From: Elymus sibiricus
Lineage: Eukaryota > Streptophyta > Magnoliopsida > Poales > Poaceae
DNA length: 64,000 nt
Direction: 5' to 3'
Assembly: GCA_039707655.1 (NCBI GenBank)
Contig: CM077672.1
Span: 455,492,390 to 455,556,389 of the forward strand
The position numbers and the translations under genes are program-made. This document shows positions 1 through 12,005 of this stretch, one piece after another. The notes under the pieces were generated by a model. The model did no database searches. It worked only from the letters and a program-made list of their open reading frames with translations, and was not told where the DNA came from. Numbering within the stretch: the stretch's first letter is position 1; every line of letters begins with the position of its first letter.

Positions 1-498
1 CAGAAGAGCTATTATGACCGGAAACACCGTCAGGTCAGCTTTGAACCCGACGAATATGTGTATCTCAGGGTATCCCCAATGAGGGGACTACAAAGATTCA
101 AAGTCAAAGGGAAACTGGCACTGCAATTTATTGGACCATTTAGAATAATTGCAAGGAGAGGCAAGGTTGCCTACCAACTGGAGCTACCAGCAGAATTATC
201 AGATGTTCATGATGTGTTTCACGTATCGCAACTGAGGAGATGTGCCAGTAATTCGGACAAACAAGTCCAACATCAGGACCTGGATATCCAGCCAGATCTT
301 ACATATAAGGAACGCCCTATAAATTTTTTGGAAGAGTCGGAACGGAGAACCCGTCGGAATGTGATAAAGTTTTACAAGGTCGAGTGGAGTAATCACACTA
401 AAGAAGAAGCAACATGGGAAAGAGAGGATCACCTAAGGACTGAGTACCTGTACCTATTTGAGGGACAGCCAAAATCTCGTGGACGAGATTTTTCTTAA
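1..498 (+). CDS. Ty3/gypsy (chromovirus) polyprotein, C-terminal end
   Basis: The frame is open from the first base of the window, so this is a partial polyprotein of 165 residues ending in TAA at 496-498. The start lies off the left edge; the internal Met at 58 is not a real start. The first part matches the C-terminal region of gypsy integrases (LQFIGPFRI..., then VHDVFHVSQLRRC). The last part (about 334-465) has the chromodomain-like pattern FYKVEWSNHTKEEATWERE, which marks chromoviruses and is known to guide integration to particular chromatin. A purine-rich tract (AAGGGGGG, 498-505) and the LTR follow directly. The visible frame has no internal stop, so this piece could come from a fairly young element, but the rest of the element is not visible. 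Confidence 0.85.
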   Translation, partial: QKSYYDRKHRQVSFEPDEYVYLRVSPMRGLQRFKVKGKLALQFIGPFRIIARRGKVAYQLELPAELSDVHDVFHVSQLRRCASNSDKQVQHQDLDIQPDLTYKERPINFLEESERRTRRNVIKFYKVEWSNHTKEEATWEREDHLRTEYLYLFEGQPKSRGRDFS

Positions 499-1323
499 GG
501 GGGGTAGGTGTTGTAACACCCCAAAAAAAAATGATTTTCAAAATCTTTTCTTTAAAAGAAAATACTCTAGATTACTATGGCACTATTTCTCTCTTTCTTT
601 TGTTTTGAAAGCCATCTTTAAGTTTTCAATTGGGTTCCTAAAATTTTAAAATGGTTTCTGATTTAATGGTTTCTTACTTGAGTAAATATTTTGTAGGACG
701 AAAAATCTTTTCTTTTAGAAAACTTTTTGAATAATTAATTATTTCAAAGAAATGGCCCATTTCATTTTTTTTCAAACACTTAGAAAATTCTCAAAAAAAT
801 TTCATCTATCATTTTCAAATTATCCAAGCTATCCTCACACCCTAGGACAGTACCCAATACTTCCCCTCTCCACAAAAATATTATTTATAATATGTAGCAA
901 ATTCCAAGACTAGAATTCCATTATTTCCTAGTTCCTTTGATTTGCAAAGGAACTATAAATTCCTTAGCTCTTCTACACCCACAAAAATTATCCCAACTAC
1001 ATGACAGTACCCACACTCCATTTCACCAAAAACCTTTTGATCCATAGTTCAAAATTTTCAAATTTTATTCAAATGAAATTTGGACCAGATTCAATCTCCT
1101 TGCTCAAAACCTAATCTAAACTACTTCAAAAATTCTGAAACTTTGCCAGCACCTTTGTTATACATCAGTACCTTACCACAAAAAAATTCAGAAATTCCAA
1201 AAATGCCCAGGGCCATCTAGTATTTCATCGAACACCTTCTGTGCACTATTCACCACTGTCGAAAAATTCAGTAAATTCAAAAAGTTCAGAGAGCTGGGTC
1301 ATCGATGCCGTGCAATGCACTTC

Positions 1324-2901
1324 TGTAGGATCGAAACTATGTCTAGAGGGGGGTGATTAGATTACTTGACCAAATAAAAATCTATCCTTTTCCCAATTTT
1401 AGTTGTGGGCGGATTTTAGCAAGTATGACAAGTCAAGCAACACCCTACACATGCAACTCTAAGAGTGTGGCAGCGGAAAGTAAACAATTGCACATGTAAG
1501 TAAAGGACGGGTTCGGAGATTTCAAACGCAATGAAGACACGATGATTTTTGGCGTGGTTCCGATAGGTGGTGCTATCGTACGTCCACGTTGATGGAGGCT
1601 TGAACCCACGGAGGGTAACGGTTGCGCGATTCCACGGAGGGCTCCACCCACAAAGGGTCCACGAAGAAGCAACCTTGCCTATTCCACCATGGCTTACGTC
1701 CATGAAGGACTAGCCTCACTCGGGGTAGATCTTCACGAAGTAGGTGATCTCCTTGCCCTTACAAACTCCTTGGTTCAACTCCACATGATCTTGGAGGCTC
1801 CCAAGTGACACCTAACCAATCTAGGAGACACCACTCTCCAAAAGGTAATAGATGGTGTGTTGATGATGAACTCCTTGCTCTTGTGCTTCAAATGATAGTC
1901 TCCCCAACACTCAAGAACTTCCTCACAGATTTGACTATGGTGGAAGAAAGATTTGAGTGGAAAGCAACTTGGGAAAGGCTAGAAATCAAGGTTCAAATGG
2001 TTGGATTGGAATATCTTGATCTCAACACATGAGTAGGTGGTTCTCTCTCAGAAAATTTATGGTGGACGTGTAGGCATGTTCTGATGGCTCTCTTACTAGG
2101 TAAGAGGGTGGTGGAGGGGTATAAATAGCCTTCACAAGAAATCCAACCGTTACACACATTTGACCAAAATCGGTGGCACCAAAACCAGAATCTCGGTGAG
2201 ACCGACCAGTGCAAAGATATGAACGTTTGAAGTTTCGGTGGGACCAGATGGAACATCTCGGAGCAACCGAAGTGCAATGGTAAGGGATAGACCCAGTCTT
2301 GGTGGCACCGATTGCATAATCTCGGAGAGACCGAAATGATGCAACTTGGTAACAGAAACTTGGTCACTCCATCTCGGTGTTACCGAGTGCAATTTTGGTG
2401 GGATCGAAAGAATTGCAACCAGGCAACAGAAAGATGGTCACCCATCTCGGTGAGACCGAGATCCATATCGGTGGATCCGATTTGTTAGGGTTTGGCTGTG
2501 GCACTGTCTTGATGAACTCGGTGGATCCGGATGAATGAGATTCGGTGGAACCGAGTTGGCTTTTAGGGTTTTGGACAGATTTCAATGAAGGAAGTGGTTG
2601 AGGGTTTTGGAGCAATATCATTGAGCACTTGAGCAAATAGATCATTATCAAAACCTCATCCCCTTTTAATAGTATTGGCTTTCCTATGGACTCAATGTGA
2701 TCTTGGATCACTAAACCAAAAATGAAGAGTCTTGAGCTTTTGCCAATATAAGTCCTTAGCATTTTGAAGGGTCCACATTCCTAGTCCTTGCCATGCCAAT
2801 CATTGAACTTCCTGAAATCTTTCACTTGAATGTTTATTAGTTCAATGAGATATATGTTGTTGTAAATTACCAAAACCACCAAGGGAGCAAATGTGCTTTC
2901 A
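1324..2901 (+). mobile_element. Solo LTR (1578 bp), target-site duplication ACTTC
   Basis: The element starts TGTAGGATCGAAAC and ends GCAAATGTGCTTTCA. It is flanked by a perfect 5-bp duplication, ACTTC, at 1319-1323 and 2902-2906. There is no internal domain, primer-binding site or second LTR, so it is a solo LTR. Positions 2160-2560 hold many copies of a short, partly palindromic motif around CGGTGNNACCGA. Family name not assigned; it resembles the solo LTR at 28245-29682 in its start (GAGGGGGGTGA) and end (ACCACTAAGGGGGC type). Confidence 0.92.
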
Positions 2902-3372
2902 ACTTCACTCCTCCTCTCCCTCATCCGCATTGCTCCTGGCCATCAATGCCTCGCCGTAGACCCCTCTCGCCAGCCTCTCATCGCCGATGAGTCGGTGGCG
3001 AGCCAGTGCAACGGCCGTTGCTCCCAGCCATGGCGGCCGAGAGGATCAGCTCGGCCGCCAGCCTCCATCACTCCCCCTCATCGCTCCCTCCTACCTCCCT
3101 CCATGCGGCACCTTCTCCGCAGCTCCCACGCACCGTCCAAGCCGCCCGCGCCCGCCTATCAGTCGCCGGAGACGAACACCGCTGCCATGCCCGTACGTGA
3201 GCCCCGTCGTGGATAAGGCGATAGAGCTCGCGGGGCGCCACGCTGGCGCTACCAGAAGCCTTCCCTAGTCTCACTGGCCCCCACCGACCGCGCTTGCCAC
3301 CCCCAACCACCTCTACCGACCTCCACCGGCCACCATAACTCCGTCGTGATCCACCTCGCCTCGGTCATCGCC

Positions 3373-3380
3373 TATAAAAG
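3373..3380 (+). promoter_or_regulatory. TATA box of the chromovirus LTR
   Basis: TATAAAAG in the context CGCCTATAAAAGGGGCCC, followed by a C-rich leader. This is the usual form of an LTR core promoter and fits the plus-strand orientation of the upstream polyprotein. Confidence 0.55.
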
Positions 3381-5142
3381 GGGCCCCCGTGCTCCATTCT
3401 GCACCCACCGCACCTCCACCCATCCCCAATCGCCACCCAGAGGAGTCCGACGACCTCGGGGAAGCCTTCTTACCCGACTCCGGCCGCCCGATCCGCCACT
3501 GTCACCGAGATCACCACGTCGTCGTTCGTCCATCTCCACCTCTCAAATTCCATCAGTAGGCTCCTGGTGCACCACCTCATCCATCCCGCACGTCAATTTG
3601 ACGATTATCCCTCTCCCCGACGAGATCCACCACCACCCGACGCCGCCGTCCGCCGGAGTTGACACCGCTGTCACCACGGTGCTCGCCGGTGACCACCACC
3701 ACCCACCGATGCGGACCGACGCCCTAAGCACGCTCATATCATCACCGCCCCTCGAAACACCGGCGATCGCCGCCGGTGACCACCGCATCCTCTCTGTACT
3801 CGCGCGCGAGGCGCGTTCAAAATTCAAACCTGACGGGTGGGGCCCACCCGTCAGTATTTTATTATTTTCTGTTTATTTCGAAAGCATTTTTGCCTTTGTC
3901 TCAGTACGTTTTATAAACTGGAAAGTGTGTTCCTGCCCGAGGCGTTTTCTAGTATAACAACAGGGACCCGAAAGTGGCTGTTTTATTTGCAGAAAGGTCC
4001 CTAGTTTTAAAACCATTATAACTTTTTAACCACAAATCATTTTCACCTGATTCTTTTTCTGAACATTTTCTTTTCACTCTAGTTTTTTTAGTATTTATTT
4101 AAAAATATTTTGAGACAACCTTTTGTGCTATCACAAAAAATTTGATCGAATTTTGAATTCTTATTTTATAGAAAACGAGGAGGGAAACTTTGCCAAAAAT
4201 TTCGAGGGATCACCTTCTGCCTACTTTGATCAAGGCAAACATTTTTGAACTCGGGATATGGTGTTTGCATACATGGTTGCATAAGTGATCACCGATATGT
4301 GGTGGGTAGTAGGTGCCTGCACGGCCATTTTTCATTCGTGCATTTTCAGCAGGCATTTAAAAATCATTAACTTGGATGAAGTTGTGAGAAATCAGGGGTA
4401 TACCCCCTGTCTATGTCATGCCGGTGGGCACGGATCACGTCGTGGCACGATGGTGTCACTGTGGCATGTGAAGCGTGCCAGTCATGATAATAAAACCTCC
4501 TGAGTCGACCTAGATCGAGTCTTGTTCCGTCATTCCTAGCTAAAAATAGTGCTGCCACTTGTCTTCCCGCGAGGGGAGTACGGCTTAGTAAGTTGCTAAC
4601 CCCTTTCCAAGTACAGACCATGTAGAGGGGCCGTGATTAGGGTTCCATGGCCATGGACTAATGCCAGTCATCGGGTCAGGGGGCATGGGTGTATCCGGCT
4701 GGGCCGAGAGGTGGGCACCCCTTGTATTCCGCGCGTTATAAATTGTGATCCCATGCTATTCGAGACGGTGGTCTCCCCGTCTTAGAGTTTTTCTTGAACG
4801 ATGCTTTGGGTGATTCCTGGCATCAGGAAAGTTAATCTGGTGTGTGCTGGTTAGGTGTTTTTTCAACCTAAAAACCGTGATCGGAATTAGTCAACATTTC
4901 GAGGTTGGCTAGAGAAATCCTATACATGTGGGTAAAGCGTACAACCTCTGCAGAGTTAAACCTATTCGAATAGCCATGTCCACGGTCAAGGACGTTAGCT
5001 GGGAAGGGTCAAGTGTCGGTCCCGGTGTCGGTCTTCGGAGGAAATAATATAACTGATCATGATCCACTTTTAATGAATGATTATTGTCACTACTGATGCT
5101 ATCATGAATATTATTGTTAACAAGAATATTACTGTGGACTAA

Positions 5143-6697
5143 TGATACATCTCCAACGTATCTATAATTTTTGATTGTTCCATGCTATTATAGTATCAAT
5201 CTTGGATGTTTTTATATGCAATTGTATGCAATTATATATCATTTTTTGGGACTAACCTATTAACCCAGTGCCTAGTGCCAGTTGCTGTTTTCTGCTTGTT
5301 TTTGGCTTTTCAGAGAAACAGTACCAAATGAAGTCCAAATGCCACGAAACTTTTTGGAGATTTTTTTTGGACAAAAGAAACCTGGGAAGCTTCGGGAGGA
5401 GGCCAGAGGCCTCATGGAGGCTTCACAAGGCACTAGGGCGCGCCCCAGGGGGGTGCCGTAGTACCTTGTGGGGCCCACGTGACTCTGTTTGACCTAATTC
5501 CACTTCTATAAATTCACAAATATTGGGAAACCACCAGAGAGCCCGAAGAGAAAACCTTTCCGCCGCCGCAAGCCTCTGTTCTTCCGCGATCCCATCTGGA
5601 GGCCTTTTCCGGTACTCTGCCGGAGGGGGAATCGATCACGGAGGGCTTCTACGTCAACCTTGCTGCCCTTCCGATGATGTGTGAGTAGTTTACCACAGAC
5701 CTACGGGTCCATAGCTAGTAGCTAGATGGCTTCTTCTCTCTCTTTGATCTTCAATACAATGTTCTCCTCGATGTTCTTGGAGTTCTATCCGATGTAATCT
5801 TCTTTTGCGGTGTGTTTGTTGGGATCCGATGAATTGTGAGTTTATGATCAGATTATTCATGAGAAATATTTGAGTCTTCTCTGAACTCTTTTATGCATGA
5901 TTGTTATATCTTTGTATTTCTCTCCGATCTATCGGTTTAGTTTGGCCTACTAGATTGATTTATCTTGCAATGGGAGAGGTGCTTTGTGATGGGTTCAATC
6001 TTGTGGTGCTCAATCCCAGTGACAGAAAGGGACATGACACGTATTTGTATTGTTGCCATTAAGGATAAAAAGATGGGGTTTATTCATATTGCTTGAATTT
6101 GCTTCTCTACATCATGTCATCTTGCTTAAGGCGTTACTCTGTTTCATACTTAATACCCTAGATGCATGCTGGATAGCGGTCAATGGGTGGAGTAATAGTA
6201 GTAGATGCAGGCAGGAGTCGGTCTACTTGTCTCGGACGTGATGCCTATATACATGATCATTGCCATGAATCTGTCATAATTATTTGCTTTTCTATCAATT
6301 GCCCAACAGTAATTTGTTTACCCACCGTATGTTTATGTGCTCAAGAGAGAAGCCTTTAGTGAAAACTATGGTCCCCGGGTCTATCTTTATTATTGAAAAA
6401 ACCTAAAAATACCTTGCTGTAATTTATTTACTTTTATTTTAATTAGTAGTTTAGTTTATCTATTTATCTCGATAAGATTTAATCCTTGCAAATAACCGCT
6501 AAGAGGATTGACAACCCTCTTATTTGCGTTGGGTGCAAGTGTTTGCTTTTGTGTGTGTAGGTGCGCTTAACGGAATTTTGCTTGGTTCTCCTACTGGATT
6601 GATAACCTTGGTTCTTAACTGAGGGAAATACTTATCTCTACAGTACTGCATCATCATCTCCTCTTCAGGGAAATACCAACGCAGACTACAAGTAGAA
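5143..6697 (+). mobile_element. Solo LTR (1555 bp) of the TGATAC family, TSD ACTAA
   Basis: Starts TGATACATCTCCAACGTATC and ends CAAGTAGAA, where the second copy in this window (25008-26570) ends CAAGTAGCA; one C-to-A change accounts for the missing terminal CA. The duplication ACTAA is perfect (5138-5142 and 6698-6702). The inserted sequence interrupts the chromovirus LTR. The family is very common in Triticeae intergenic DNA; I do not assign a name with confidence. Confidence 0.88.
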
Positions 6698-6713
6698 ACT
6701 AACATTTTTCTCT

Positions 6714-6932
6714 TATGTGTAACCTTGAGTATCTCTTGGGATGGTTGTGCCACCTGGATACTCATTCTTATGTGTAACCTTGAGTATCTCTTGGGATGGT
6801 TGTGCCACCTGGATACTCATTCCTATGTGTAACCTTGAGTATCTCTTGGGATGGTTGTGCCACCTGGATACTCATTCTTATGTGTAACCTTGAGTATCTC
6901 TTGGGATGGTTGTGCCACCTGGATACTCATTT
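6714..6932 (+). repeat. 55-bp tandem repeat, four units
   Basis: Four nearly identical 55-bp units. The landmark ATGGTTGTGCCACCTGG begins at 6741, 6796, 6851 and 6906, exactly 55 bases apart. Because 55 is not a multiple of three, each unit opens a different frame, and the overlapping short ORFs here are artefacts. The array continues the chromovirus LTR after the solo LTR is removed. Confidence 0.9.
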
Positions 6933-6956
6933 CTTTTCAAGACCTCTCGTGGCATC

Positions 6957-7443
6957 GCAGAAGGAGTCGGTCTACTTGTCTCAGACATGATGCCTATATA
7001 CATGATCATTGCCTTGAATATCGTGATAACTATGCGCTTTTATATCAATTGCCCAACAGTAATTCGTTTACCCACCGTATGCTATGTGTTCGAGAGAAGC
7101 CTCTAGTGAAAACTATGGGCCCCGATCTACTTTTATCATATATTAAAATCCAAAAATACCTTGCTGCAATTTATTTACTTTTATTTTATTTTGCAATTTA
7201 CTTTTCTATCTATCACTATCAGAATTAATCCTTGCAAGTGACCGCTAAGGGGATTGACAACCCTCTTATTTGCGTTGGGTGCAAGTGTTTGCTTTTGTGT
7301 GTGTAGGTGCTGCTAACGAGGTTCTGTGTGGTTCTCCTACTGGGTTGATAACCTTGGTTCTTAACTGAGGGAAATACTTATCTCTACTATACTGCATCAT
7401 CCTCTCCTCTTCGGGGAAATCCCAACGCAGTTCACAAGTAGCC
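6957..7443 (+). mobile_element. 3' fragment of a TGATAC-family LTR
   Basis: About 490 bases matching the 3' third of the LTRs at 5143-6697 and 25008-26570: GAGTCGGTCTACTTGTCTC near the start, then TTGATAACCTTGGTTC, ending CACAAGTAGCC. Its 5' two thirds are absent, so the left edge is a deletion junction. The right edge coincides with the LTR end of the other copies and abuts copia integrase sequence, suggesting that the LTR had inserted into the copia element before a deletion removed both its own start and the copia 5' half. Confidence 0.75.
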
Positions 7444-8744
7444 TACATGCACTCCAAACCGATAACGGGAAAGAATTTGACAATCTTGCCATTCACACAC
7501 TTCTCGCATCACATGGCACCATCTTTCGCCTCACATGTCCTTATACATCTCAGCAGAACGGCCGCGCTGAACGCATGCTATGCACTCTCAATGATTGCGT
7601 ATGTACCCTTCTCTTTCATGCTAACGTGCCTCCTCGTTTTTGGCCCGACGCGCTCGCCACCGCATCTCTTCTACTTAACATACGTCCATGTCATGTTCGC
7701 TGGAACTATGCACCCCACCAGCTTCTTTTCGGCACTTCACCCTCGTATGATGAGCTTCGTGTCTTCGGGTGCCTTTGTTACCCGAGCATCGTCTCCACCA
7801 CCCCTCACAAGCTCGACCCACGCTCCCTTGCTTGCATATTCCTCGGTTATCCTCCCAACACCAAAGGTTACCGGTGCTACGATCCCGTCTCCCACCGCGT
7901 GTTCACCTCGCGACATGTTTACTTTGACGAGAAAGTTTTTCCCTTTCACCAGGTACCACCAGCAGCGGCATCTTCGCCAGCTCACCTCGGTGCGCCCCAG
8001 TCATGGCATCCTAGCCAGACGCGGGCCATGGCTATGGGCGCGGCTGCCTCGCCGCCCTCCTCGGGCGCGGCCACCTCGCCGGCCTCCTCGGGTGTGGCCG
8101 CCTCACCGGCCTCGCCGGACGCCCCATCGGCCTCGCCGGCCTCCTCGGGTGTGACCGCCTCGCCGCCCGCGGGTTCTGGATCCGCGTCGGGCTCGCCACC
8201 ACCTTTGCCCGTCACTCCTCTGGTGGTGCCCTCCCCCCCACATGACGACTCGTGCTCACGTCGGTGTACTCCGTCCCAGCACGCGCTATTAGTCTGACGA
8301 GTATGCATGCACCACGTCGACCTCGTCACCTTCGCCGGTTCCCTCTTCAGCTCGCACTGCTCTTCGCGACCCTCATTGCCTCGCTGGGTTGCAAGAGGAA
8401 TTTGACGCGTTGCAGCGTAACCGCACATGGCAACTTGTGCCGCGGCCCCCTCATGCCAACGTCATCACTGGCAAATGGGTGTTCCATCACAAGACCCGCC
8501 CCGACGGTTCTCTTGAGCACTACAAAGCGCGATGGGTGGTCTGTGGTTTTCGGCAGCGCACCGGAGTAGACTTCACCGACACCTTTACTCCGGTTGTTTA
8601 ACCGGGAACGATCCGCGCTGTCCTACAACTCGCAGTGACTCGTGCATGGCTTGTGCATCAGTTGGACGTCTCCAACGCATTTCTTCACGGCCACCTCGCC
8701 GAGCAAGTGTACTACCAGCAGCCCACCGGATTCATCGACACCAC
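7444..8744 (+). pseudogene. Ty1/copia polyprotein: integrase end and first part of reverse transcriptase
   Basis: The piece starts mid-integrase (LQTDNGKEFDN about 7454; then TCPYTSQQNGRAERM and FGCLCYPS). An Ala/Ser/Pro linker at about 7970-8260 is built from short GC-rich repeats of the GCCTCSCCGGCCTCCTCGG type. Reverse transcriptase begins at about 8389 (ITGKWVFHHKTRPDG, YKARWVVCGF). Breaks visible: a stop at 8295-8297 at the end of the linker frame, and a TAA at 8599-8601 inside RT right after FTPVV. The gag, protease and most of integrase are missing at the left. The right edge is the insertion point of the solo LTR; the protein continues at 10866. Confidence 0.85.
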
Positions 8745-10865
8745 TGTAGGAGATATGCCCTAGAGGCAATAATAAATGTTATTATTTATCTCCATGCTAA
8801 TAATTATGTTTGTATTCCATGCTATAACTGCTATGGTTCTCGAGTCTACAATAACCACAAGGCTCGGAGGAAGACTCATATGCACGTGTGGAATAATAAA
8901 CGATAAAATGTATTCCTAGTCTGGCCTCTAAGACTAGCTCAAGTGTTGCATGATGATCCTGTTTTCCTGATTATGGGCATGACTATGCCAGCAAACTTTG
9001 AGGGCACATTGTTAGAGAAACACTTGTGTTGAGTCGACCCGATTGATGTTATGCTATGAGATACATTCGTCACAAGTTAATGGTTTATAACACATAGATG
9101 GTTTACGTTTGCATAATTCCTTAGACCATGAGGGTATCGAGTTTCTTCATGCTTGCTTCATGAACTTTGGGGTTTGTTAAACGTCATTCGTAAATGGGTG
9201 GCTATTACGGCGGCTTACGGGTTCATGGGAAAGTGTGACAAGGGACTTGATAGCTCAAGATTGGGATTTGCTCCTCCGACGATGGAGAGATATTCTTTGG
9301 GCCCTCTCGGTGTTACGGTATCCATCATCGTCTGGCCAGACACATTGTGATTTGATCACAGGGATGCCGGAACACGGGAACGAGAAAAGAGAACAAAACC
9401 GGTAACGAGGTAACTGGCATAGTGGACAAGTTGTTGATCCACGGGGATGCCGATAAATCTCACCTCGGGTGTTTGTAACATATCGCGAAGCAACAGGAAT
9501 AGCACACGGCAACTGGAGGTTCACTCGAATATTTATTCGTGTGGGTATAGGGGTCAATATGGGTGTCCACGCTTCCGATGTTGATCATTGATCGGAAAGT
9601 GTTCTGGTCATGTCTATACTTCACCGAACCTATAGGGTCACACGCTTAAGGGTCATCTATCTGCTGAATTCTAGACAGGGAGTCTGAGAGAAAGTCATCG
9701 GAAAAGTTTCGGAGACAACGGAAGAGTTCCGGAGAGAGAACACCGGAAGAGTTTCGGTAAAACCGAAAAGTTGTTTCGGAGTATACCATTAGGTCAAAAT
9801 AGTTTTGGCACATGCCTGGAAATTCTTGGAGGGTGCTAGAATTATTCTGGGAACTTCTGGGATTTTTTCGGAAAAAAAAAACGAAAATGTTCCGGAGCTG
9901 CCGGAACCGCTTTGGTTGCTTTTCGCTGATGAAAATCACTAATCCGGAATTGTTTCGGAACGCATCCAAAATTATTTTAGGGGGTACTAGAAATGTTCTA
10001 GGCCCACATAAATATTTTCGGATTTAACGGTCGCGGAAAAATGTTTTTGTGAATAGTGAAAAGCACTTTATGGGCTGGTTTTAATGGGGTTTTCTTCTAG
10101 AAGGAATTCCCTATTTTTTGAGAGAGGATAAGGTGGTGGGCCCCCCCCCAAGGGGTAGCCAATTTCGTCCATGGGCTTGTGGGGGGGCCCCATGGGGCTT
10201 CCTTCCACCATTTGGTAGATAAGATCAAGTCCTCCTTATGTGGCATGGTGAAATATCCAAACCCCTTTTGATCTTTTCACCCCTTGCCTCTACCCCTTGC
10301 TCCTCCTATAAATAGAGGTGGAGATGCACTCTCCACACTCACTCTTTCTCACATACAAATGCCATGCATGATCTGGCCTTCTCTCTCCCTCCCCGCGAAA
10401 TAGTTTCGTAGAGCCGAAAGGCTGTCTGGGTTCCGGTGGGAACTAGTTCTGGACGGCGAAGCCCTGCCGGATAGATGACACTGTATGTGTGCAACCCCGT
10501 AGAGAGGTCGTAGGTTCGATCGTTTTGCCCGAGGGGCTGTTCGAGGGTGCCTCCCGAAGGGCTGTCCGAGTGACCGTCCGAGTTTCTGTGAGTGCCTCCC
10601 GAAGGGCTGTCCATGACACCGTCCGGGGGACTGTCCGACCGCCTCCCGAAGGGCTGTCCGAGGGACTGACGAGGGAGTACATCCTCGCGGTTGGGAGGTT
10701 GTAAATCCTAGCTGCGGGGATCTGCACCGACGATCTTCATCGACTCTACTTCCGCTGCGCTACGAGTCGGTAACGATCAGATCCAAACCTTGTATGCATC
10801 TCCATAGTGATCCTGGGCGTGTTCGTAGTGCGGAAATTTTTTGTTTTCTGCTGCGTTCCCCTACA
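8745..10865 (+). mobile_element. Solo LTR (2121 bp) inserted in the copia RT
   Basis: Starts TGTAGGAGATATGCCCTAGA and ends GCGTTCCCCTACA. The flanks are ACCAC (8740-8744) and GCCAC (10866-10870), one mismatch from a perfect 5-bp duplication. Removing the LTR and one flank restores the copia reading frame, which confirms the boundaries. Positions 9690-9960 are rich in CCGGAA-type motifs, and 10540-10680 holds repeats of CGAAGGGCTGTCCGAG. A TATA box (TATAAATA) is at 10307. A second copy of the same family lies on the minus strand at 29982-32576. The start resembles Angela/WIS-type copia LTRs, but this assignment is inference. Confidence 0.9.
10307..10315 (+). promoter_or_regulatory. TATA box in the solo LTR
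   Basis: TATAAATAG in the context CTCCTATAAATAGAGG, about 560 bases before the LTR end. The same motif occurs in the minus-strand copy at 31042-31049. Confidence 0.5.
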
Positions 10866-12005
10866 GCCACTCATCCGGATCACGTGTGCCTGCTTCCGCG
10901 ATCCCTCTACGGGCTCAAGCAGGCACCCCGCGCGTGGTACCAGCGCATCGCCGCCTTCCTCCAGCAGCTGGGCTTTCGCTCCACCCGCTCCGACGCGTTG
11001 TTGTTCGTCTACCATCAGGGCGCTGCTACTGCCTATCTCTTGCTCTACGTCGACGACATCATCCTGACGGCATCCTCTACTGAGTTTCTTCATCAGCTCA
11101 CTGCTCGTCTCCGAGATGAGTTTGCCCTCAAGGATCTGGGGCCTCTGCTCTACTTCCTCGGCATCGAGGTTGTACGGCGCGTTGACGAGTTCTTTCTTCA
11201 TCAGCAGCGGTATGCTCATGACCTTCCCGATCGCGCAGGCATGCTTAACTGCAAGCCTGCCTCCACGCCTGTCGACACGAAGGTCAAGGTCTCTGCACTT
11301 GATGGCTCGCCTGCACCGGATGCGGCGTTCTACCGCTCCATCGTTGGTGCGATGCAGTACTTGACGCTTACTCGCCCGGATCTTCAGTATGCCGTGCAGC
11401 AGGCGTGCCTTCACATGCATGCTCCACGTGACTCCCACTGGACCCTGGTGAAGCGGATCCTTCGCTATATTCGCGACACCACGACTCTTGGGCTCACACT
11501 GACGGCATCCTCCTCCACCGACCTCGTGGCTTATTCGGACGCCGTCTGGGCTAGCTGCCCGGATACTCGACGTTCTACATCGGGCTACTGCGTCTATCTC
11601 GGGCCTTCAATGATCTCGTGGTCATCTAAACGACAACCCACGGTTTCCCGCTCAAGTGCTGAGGTGGAATACCGGGCCGTAGCTAACGCTGACGCTGAGT
11701 GCTCTTGGCTTCGCCAACTCCTTCAGGAGTTGCTTTGCGATGTCCATAAGGCCACGGTCGTCTACTGCGACAACGTCTTCGCCGTCTACCTATCCGCCAA
11801 CACTGTTCATCATCGCCGGATGAAGCATATTCAGCTCGACATACACTTCGTTCGTGAGCAGGTTGCACTTCGGCGGATACGGGTTTTGCATGTTCCCACC
11901 GCTCAACAGTTCACCGATGTTATGACTAAGGGGCTTCCGACATCCACCTTCGAGGAGTTTCGGTCCAGTCTCTGCGTCGCCGGCGACGTTTCGACTGCGA
12001 GGGGG
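10866..12005 (+). pseudogene. Ty1/copia polyprotein: rest of RT and RNase H
   Basis: Continues the RT broken at 8744: SLYGLKQAPRAWYQRI, then the catalytic YVDD motif (LLLYVDDIILT, about 11040-11070), a thumb region with LGPLLYFLGIEV, and copia RNase H (TRRSTSGYCVYLG, SSAEVEYRAVANA, HHRRMKHIQLDIHFVRE, VMTKGLP). This part is open to the end of the element. In RNase H the usual YSDADWAG reads YSDAVWAS, which loses a conserved acidic residue, so the enzyme is probably dead even without the upstream stops. A purine run (GAGGGGG) sits just before the 3' LTR. Confidence 0.88.

Larger units (their letters stand above)
509..6956 (+). mobile_element. 3' LTR of the chromovirus, interrupted by two solo LTRs
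   Basis: The LTR begins TGTTGTAACACCCC just after the polypurine tract. Removing the inserted solo LTRs at 1324-2901 and 5143-6697 makes the sequence continuous across each target-site duplication, so the same LTR runs through 509-1323, 2902-5142 and 6698 onwards, about 3.3 kb in total. It has a TATA box at 3373. Open frames at 2893-3957 are GC-rich LTR sequence with short opposite-strand frames and are not counted as genes. I could not locate a clean CA end. The LTR seems to run into the 55-bp array and to be cut off where another LTR fragment begins at about 6957. Confidence 0.6.

Noticed and set aside
2893..3957. Open frames including one of 203 codons
   Set aside because: They lie in the GC-rich chromovirus LTR around the TATA box, with competing opposite-strand frames and no domain.
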